Positions 7,039-9,693 of a stretch of 9,693 nucleotides of DNA are shown here, piece by piece. Location: contig DJFA01000094.1 in assembly GCA_002431975.1 (NCBI GenBank), positions 24,461 through 34,153 of the forward strand. The letters are read 5' to 3'. The DNA is from Ruminococcus sp. UBA5884 (GTDB lineage: Bacteria; Bacillota; Clostridia; Oscillospirales; Ruminococcaceae). Position numbers and translations under genes: made by a program. The first letter of the stretch is position 1. Each line of letters starts with the position of its first letter. Below the pieces are notes generated by a model. The model did not search any database and was not told where the DNA came from. It saw only the letters and a program-made list of their open reading frames with translations.

Positions 7039-7067
7039 ATTATAGCATAAGGTAAATAGAATGTCAA
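7039..7067 (-). promoter_or_regulatory. Full-consensus promoter of the tRNA unit, with A/T-tract upstream element
   Basis: On the minus strand TTGACA (7062-7067) and TATAAT (7039-7044) are separated by exactly 17 nt. Immediately upstream (7068-7095) are long A and T tracts like an UP element that binds the RNA polymerase alpha C-terminal domain. Initiation should fall near 7032, about 40 nt before the mature tRNA-Leu. A 5-bp hairpin GTTGC/GCAAC (7016-7031) lies at the transcript's 5' end. Confidence 0.92.
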
Positions 7068-7210
7068 GAGGTTTTTTTAATTTTTTTAAAAAATATTCAG
7101 GAAAAATATTTGCAGATTTTTACAAATAATATATAAAAATTGATGTGTTAATTTAATGCCAATTTGACAACAAAATTTATGATTGAAAATATGGGATTTT
7201 ACTTTTATTC

Positions 7211-7280
7211 TGTAGGGGCGACCATCGGTCGCCCGTTAGATTCACTGAAATTTCAGACGGGCAATAGGTAGTCGCCATTA
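7211..7280. repeat. Hairpin-ended repeat element, copy 2 (decayed, short)
   Basis: The left inverted end (7211-7235) matches copy 1 with one change (GACCATCGGTC for GACCATTGGTC). The right end (7258-7280) is badly decayed: CGGGC is kept, then substitutions. The interior is only 22 bp and holds the 12-base palindrome CTGAAATTTCAG. Flanks match copy 1: TTTAATGCCAATTTGACA on the left from 7152 and ACATAAACAAT with ATCGAATT on the right to about 7304. It lies between the tRNA promoter region and the 3' end of the glycosyltransferase gene. Apart from this element and the promoter, 6994-7323 is AT-rich sequence in which I see no gene. Confidence 0.8.
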
Positions 7281-7323
7281 ACATAAACAATTTATCGAAT
7301 TTGATTAAAGTATTCAAAAATAA

Positions 7324-8055
7324 TCATCTTACATCATAATAGAATTTATCGGCAGCATCCTTATCCTTTCCAGTAAATATCTGTTTTGTAAGATTTCTGT
7401 TTTTAATGAGATACCAGTCGCCGAACTGGTCAAATTTACGGGCAGATGTAATGATATATGATTTTTTAAGAGTACCATATTTTTTATTGCAGGAGTCGCC
7501 GAGTGTTTTCAATTTTTTTGCAAAATCAAGGTCTTCAAGGCTTACAAGGGATTCATCAAAACCGCCAACTTCAAGAAAATCTTTTTTATAAAACCAGAAC
7601 ATACTGCCTGAAAGAAAAGCCTTTGTCCTGAACATTTCCGGAGCAAGTTTAAGTGCAACATAAAAAGATGAAAAGAATATGCCGGCAGACATTCTGTCAA
7701 ATACAGGACGTGTACCGCCGCCTATATATTTTCCGGATTCAAGCATCTGTTTTATTTCTTTTAAGGAATTTTCTGTCATGGCACTGTCTGCATCAATAGT
7801 AACAATAATTTTTCCCTTTGCAGCTGCAATGCCGGTATTTCTCACGCTGCTTATACATTTACTGTCATTGAGGCATACTTCAGAACCATATTTCATAGCT
7901 ATATCAGCGGTTCTGTCAGTACAGCGGTTAGCAACTGTAATTATCTGGACTGTATCGGGAGCAACTGCTTTTGCTGCTTTTACAGCGGCTTCAAGGCATT
8001 TTCCGATATAATTTTCTTCATTGTGTGCAGGGATAATAACTGAAAAGTCATACAT
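7324..8055 (-). CDS. Family 2 glycosyltransferase
   Basis: A 243-residue GT-A-fold enzyme that should transfer a sugar from a nucleotide-sugar donor to a cell-surface, lipid or protein acceptor. The N-terminal Rossmann-like signature is FSVIIPAHNEENYIGKCLEA (residues 4-23). ANRCTDRTADIA follows at 42-53, and the metal/nucleotide-binding DAD is at 88-90 in VTIDADSAM. GGFDESLVSLEDLDF (164-178) carries the probable acidic catalytic region. There is no clear transmembrane anchor, so it is probably cytoplasmic or peripheral; donor and acceptor are unknown. The ATG at 8055 has AAGGAG (8064-8069) 8 nt upstream. The gene diverges from the YlbJ-like gene with only 45 bp between start codons. I see no terminator after its stop before the repeat element. 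Confidence 0.9.
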   Translation of the reverse strand: MYDFSVIIPAHNEENYIGKCLEAAVKAAKAVAPDTVQIITVANRCTDRTADIAMKYGSEVCLNDSKCISSVRNTGIAAAKGKIIVTIDADSAMTENSLKEIKQMLESGKYIGGGTRPVFDRMSAGIFFSSFYVALKLAPEMFRTKAFLSGSMFWFYKKDFLEVGGFDESLVSLEDLDFAKKLKTLGDSCNKKYGTLKKSYIITSARKFDQFGDWYLIKNRNLTKQIFTGKDKDAADKFYYDVR

Positions 8056-8100
8056 ATTTAAAGCTCCTTATCTGCATATATTTTTAAAAGGGGTGATTGA

Positions 8101-9183
8101 ATGAAAAGAGTAAAGAATACTATATTCTCAGCTGTATCGGTTTTTATCGCAATAGCATACATATATTTTTCAGAATCTATCAGTGAAGCGGTTATAAAAT
8201 CAATAAATATATGTCTTACAGTAATAATTCCGTCAATATATGGATTTATGATAATATCATCAGTAATTATGAAATCAGGAATGCTTGCAGTTCTAAGCCG
8301 CCCGTTCAGAATTGTATCAGAATATATTTTCAGGCTTCCCTGTGAGCTTTTTTCAGTATTTCTTATAAGCACAGCAGCCGGATATCCTGTTGGAATAAAA
8401 ATGATATATACTCTCCTTGATGAAGATAAAATTGACAAAAAAACAGCTGATTATATGTCATGCTTCTGTTTCGCAGGAGGGCCGGCATTTATACTCGGAT
8501 TATGCAGGGATAAAAGAATTGCAATGATAATATTTGCAAGCATAACTATTTCAAATATTATAACTGCACTGATAATGCGGTTCGGGAGAAAAAATGCGGT
8601 TCTGCATAAGGAATGCAAATCCCCAAAAACAATATTCAATGCATCAGTCATCACTGAATCAGTTGAAAGTTCTGCAAAATCAATGCTTTTAATATGTGCC
8701 ATGATAACAGGATTTTCAGTATTTTCTGCAATAGCAGATAATTCAGGAATTACAGAATACATATCTGAATTTATAAGTTTTGTATTTCATACTGATTTCA
8801 GTATATCACGCAGTATAACGGAATCTGTTATTGAAATAAGCCATATATCAGAATTTGACAGCAACAATTGCAGTCTTATACCGCTTATAACGGCACTTCT
8901 TGCATTCGGCGGATTGTGTGTTACAGTTCAGGTAATATCCGTATCAGGAGGACGGCTCAATATCGGAAAATTCCTGTTTTCAAGACTTATATCCTCAGTT
9001 TCTGCCGGCATGATATGCAGATTTATTTTAAGCAAAACAGATATATGCATATCAGCCGCTAATATCAGCAAACCAATACTTTATAATCATGAATATTCAG
9101 TACTGCCGTCAGTATTTCTGATTATAATGACAATAATTCTGCTTAATGAACTCAATTCAGTAAAAAATCATAATTTATCATGA
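8101..9183 (+). CDS. YlbJ-like integral membrane protein (sporulation-associated family)
   Basis: This 360-residue protein has about eight predicted membrane segments. The YlbJ / nucleoside-recognition (Gate) family is suggested by TAAGYPVGIK at 91-100, the CFAGGPAFILG region at 123-133 (where family members commonly have NASPLFI-G), ESVIEISHIS at 241-250, and AFGGLCVTVQVISV at 268-281, matching the usual GGLSVH-Q motif. YlbJ is needed for normal spore formation in Bacillus subtilis, but its transported substrate, if any, is unknown and homologues occur in non-sporulating relatives. The ATG at 8101 follows AAAAGGGGTG at 8086-8095. No other sporulation gene is in the window. The first promoter of the downstream small-RNA locus begins 8 nt after its stop codon, so its mRNA probably ends at that RNA's terminator. 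Confidence 0.8.
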   Translation: MKRVKNTIFSAVSVFIAIAYIYFSESISEAVIKSINICLTVIIPSIYGFMIISSVIMKSGMLAVLSRPFRIVSEYIFRLPCELFSVFLISTAAGYPVGIKMIYTLLDEDKIDKKTADYMSCFCFAGGPAFILGLCRDKRIAMIIFASITISNIITALIMRFGRKNAVLHKECKSPKTIFNASVITESVESSAKSMLLICAMITGFSVFSAIADNSGITEYISEFISFVFHTDFSISRSITESVIEISHISEFDSNNCSLIPLITALLAFGGLCVTVQVISVSGGRLNIGKFLFSRLISSVSAGMICRFILSKTDICISAANISKPILYNHEYSVLPSVFLIIMTIILLNELNSVKNHNLS

Positions 9184-9190
9184 CAGCCTC

Positions 9191-9219
9191 TTGACATATT
9201 TTCATTCTGAATGTATAAT
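9191..9219 (+). promoter_or_regulatory. Promoter of small RNA 1 (candidate antitoxin RNA)
   Basis: TTGACA (9191-9196), 17 nt, TATAAT (9214-9219): a full sigma-A consensus. The same promoter, with nearly identical spacer and flanks over about 40 nt, recurs at 9509-9537. The predicted start is an A near 9226. Confidence 0.93.
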
Positions 9220-9225
9220 ATAAAT

Positions 9226-9314
9226 AAAAGAAGGCACTGCAAGTAAGTGGTTAGCCCCGAAATTCAGTTAAGAAATAACCGTAACTTTCTGAGGGTTGGC
9301 GGTTATTTCTTTTT
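9226..9314 (+). ncRNA. Candidate antisense antitoxin RNA, copy 1
   Basis: Promoter and terminator define a short RNA of about 90 nt with no plausible ORF. Its 3' part, including the terminator hairpin, is transcribed against the 3' end of the convergent 30-residue peptide gene, so about 45 nt should be perfectly complementary to that mRNA. Its 5' part carries GGCACTGCA and GGTTAGCCCC. The GCCCC can pair with the GGGGC at the peptide gene's Shine-Dalgarno. The arrangement matches type I toxin-antitoxin loci such as txpA/RatA or bsrG/SR4 in design. The antitoxin role is inferred; the promoter and terminator are seen directly. Confidence 0.75.
9272..9314 (+). terminator. Terminator of small RNA 1, probably shared by both strands
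   Basis: A 10-bp stem GAAATAACCG/CGGTTATTTC (9272-9281 with 9300-9309), extendable by two A-T pairs outside and about four pairs inside, is followed by TTTTT at 9310-9314. On the minus strand the 3' side reads TTTCTTAA, a weaker T tract, so the convergent peptide mRNA may also stop here. The peptide's stop codon (9303-9305) is inside the right arm. Confidence 0.9.
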
Positions 9315-9395
9315 GTTGTCTTTGTAAAGTTCGTAGATGAACGAGCAAAGGGCTGAAAGTGAGCCGATGCAGGTTATAAAGTCAATGAAACTCAT
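9303..9395 (-). CDS. 30-residue hydrophobic peptide, candidate type I toxin
   Basis: An ATG at 9393-9395 opens a 30-codon frame ending in TAA at 9303-9305. The Shine-Dalgarno AGGGGG (9404-9409) is at an 8-nt spacing. The peptide starts MSFIDFITCIGSLSALCSF, one membrane-spanning hydrophobic stretch of about 20 residues, and ends in a charged tail (YELYKDNKKK). This is the typical shape of membrane-acting type I toxins and of the short holin-like toxin peptides of Firmicutes. A full-consensus promoter precedes it by about 60 nt, and an overlapping convergent small RNA covers its 3' end. A broken second copy with the same C-terminus (YELYKNNKKK) lies at 9628-9674. The shared tail shows the frame has been conserved. 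Toxicity is inferred; I cannot assign it to a named family. Confidence 0.75.
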   Translation of the reverse strand: MSFIDFITCIGSLSALCSFIYELYKDNKKK

Positions 9396-9402
9396 AGGAC
9401 AA

Positions 9403-9418
9403 GCCCCCTTTCAGGGGC
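9403..9418 (-). promoter_or_regulatory. Hairpin occluding the toxin Shine-Dalgarno
   Basis: In the minus-strand mRNA, GCCCC pairs with GGGGC (9414-9418 with 9403-9407) around a 6-nt loop. This buries most of the AGGGGG ribosome-binding site of the 30-residue peptide. Such sequestration of the start region is a known control in type I toxin mRNAs; its role here is inferred. Confidence 0.7.
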
Positions 9419-9457
9419 ATTATTAACCGCCTACCGTTTATGCAGTGCCATAATTTT

Positions 9458-9486
9458 ATTATATATGATTTGTCGGAACTTGTCAA
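9458..9486 (-). promoter_or_regulatory. Promoter of the candidate toxin mRNA
   Basis: On the minus strand TTGACA (9481-9486) and TATAAT (9458-9463) are separated by exactly 17 nt, a full consensus. The start should be near 9451, giving a leader of about 56 nt and an mRNA of about 180 nt if it ends at the shared hairpin. Confidence 0.93.
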
Positions 9487-9508
9487 TAAATATTTTTTAT
9501 ACTGACTC

Positions 9509-9537
9509 TTGACATATTTTCATTATGAATGTATAAT
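9509..9537 (+). promoter_or_regulatory. Promoter of small RNA 2 (duplicate of 9191-9219)
   Basis: TTGACA (9509-9514), 17 nt, TATAAT (9532-9537). The spacer differs from copy 1 at one base (CATTATGAATG for CATTCTGAATG), and the sequence on both sides is also nearly the same. It diverges from the toxin promoter, with 22 bp between the two -35 boxes. Confidence 0.93.
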
Positions 9538-9543
9538 ATAAAT

Positions 9544-9639
9544 AAAGAGGACACCGCACAGGTAAGCGGTTAGCTCCCTTTAAATGCTGATTACAATTAA
9601 TAACCGCCTTATCTGGAAGTAAGGCGGTTATTTCTTTTT
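9544..9639 (+). ncRNA. Candidate antisense antitoxin RNA, copy 2
   Basis: The duplicated promoter and a 13-bp hairpin terminator define an RNA of about 95 nt without a plausible ORF. Its 5' part (GGTAAGCGGTTAGCTCCC at 9561-9578) resembles the same region of copy 1 (AAGTAAGTGGTTAGCCCC at 9241-9258). Its 3' end overlaps the remnant of a second peptide gene on the minus strand. It appears functional as a transcription unit even though its partner gene looks broken. Confidence 0.72.
9599..9639 (+). terminator. Terminator of small RNA 2
   Basis: A perfect 13-bp stem AATAACCGCCTTA/TAAGGCGGTTATT (9599-9611 with 9620-9632) with an 8-nt loop is followed by TCTTTTT (9633-9639). It is longer than the copy 1 stem. 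The minus-strand side lacks a T run. Confidence 0.95.
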
Positions 9640-9674
9640 GTTGTTTTTGTAAAGCTCATAGAAAATGTGCAAAG
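9628..9674 (-). pseudogene. Remnant of a second toxin peptide gene, interrupted by the repeat
   Basis: Minus-strand codons ending in TAA at 9628-9630 give YELYKNNKKK, matching the tail YELYKDNKKK of the intact peptide. Upstream, the stretch from the tail to the shared GCAAAG (9669-9674) is 20 nt where copy 1 has 21, a single-base difference that breaks the frame. Directly after GCAAAG similarity to copy 1 stops and the GTAGGGGCGACC repeat begins. The gene therefore looks doubly damaged. The window ends here, so whether the rest of the gene exists beyond the repeat cannot be seen. Confidence 0.65.
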
Positions 9675-9693
9675 TAGGGGCGACCATTGGTCG
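9674..9693. repeat. Hairpin-ended repeat element, copy 3 (cut by the window edge)
   Basis: The last 20 bases match the inverted end of copy 1 exactly from GTAGGGGCGACC onward. Unlike copies 1 and 2, there is no conserved outer flank here: the preceding bases belong to the toxin-gene remnant. This marks the left boundary of the inverted end at or next to the GTAGGGG. Confidence 0.8.

Noticed and set aside
8001..8009. TATAAT inside the glycosyltransferase gene as a promoter for the YlbJ-like gene
   Set aside because: No acceptable -35 box lies 16 to 18 nt upstream (AGCGGC there) and there is no extended -10, so I do not call it.
8058..8762. Minus-strand ORFs of 126 and 103 codons opposite the YlbJ-like gene
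   Set aside because: The plus-strand frame shows family motifs and a ribosome-binding site. The opposite frames show neither and are shadows.

Overview
The window looks like chromosome of a low-G+C Firmicute, most likely a Ruminococcus-like member of the Oscillospiraceae. The evidence is AT-rich coding sequence with purine-rich Shine-Dalgarno sites (AAGGAG, GGAGG), tRNA genes without an encoded CCA, consensus TTGACA/TATAAT promoters, a secreted GH25 muramidase with a Thr/Glu/Pro linker, a YlbJ-like membrane protein, and a short inverted-repeat family built on GGGCGACCATTGGTCGCCC. The species cannot be fixed from this sequence alone.

Layout. Bases 1-1808 (+) hold the 3' three quarters of pheT. 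A 72-residue protein (1873-2091) and a rho-independent terminator follow. A hairpin-ended repeat (about 2135-2345) separates this unit from a minus-strand cluster reading from 6452 down to 2383: a DHH/DHHA1 phosphoesterase, nadA, a GH25 muramidase and an ArsB/NhaD/SLC13-like permease. One good promoter (6525-6553) precedes the cluster. Next is a minus-strand tRNA-Leu(GAG)/tRNA-Ser(GGA) unit with a full-consensus promoter and a strong terminator. A 20-codon ORF with its own terminator lies just beyond it. A second, decayed copy of the repeat lies at 7211-7280. A family-2 glycosyltransferase (minus) and a YlbJ-like membrane protein (plus) start 45 bp apart and diverge.

The most interesting part is the last 510 bases, which contain no conventional gene. 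They fit two tandem copies of a type I toxin-antitoxin-like module. In copy 1 a full-consensus plus-strand promoter drives a short RNA ending in a strong hairpin terminator. A second full-consensus promoter drives a converging minus-strand mRNA encoding a 30-residue hydrophobic peptide with a lysine-rich tail. The peptide's stop codon lies inside the small RNA's terminator, and its Shine-Dalgarno sits in a hairpin. Copy 2 keeps the same promoter and a stronger terminator. Its peptide gene, however, has a one-base length difference relative to copy 1 and then runs into a third copy of the repeat at the window edge, so it looks like an antitoxin RNA whose toxin has been broken.

How the parts relate: pheT and the tRNAs are translation housekeeping. 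NadA makes quinolinate for NAD. The muramidase and glycosyltransferase act on or build the envelope. The permease and YlbJ-like protein are membrane proteins with unproven substrates. The terminal RNA/peptide modules are accessory, possibly selfish or stress-related elements.
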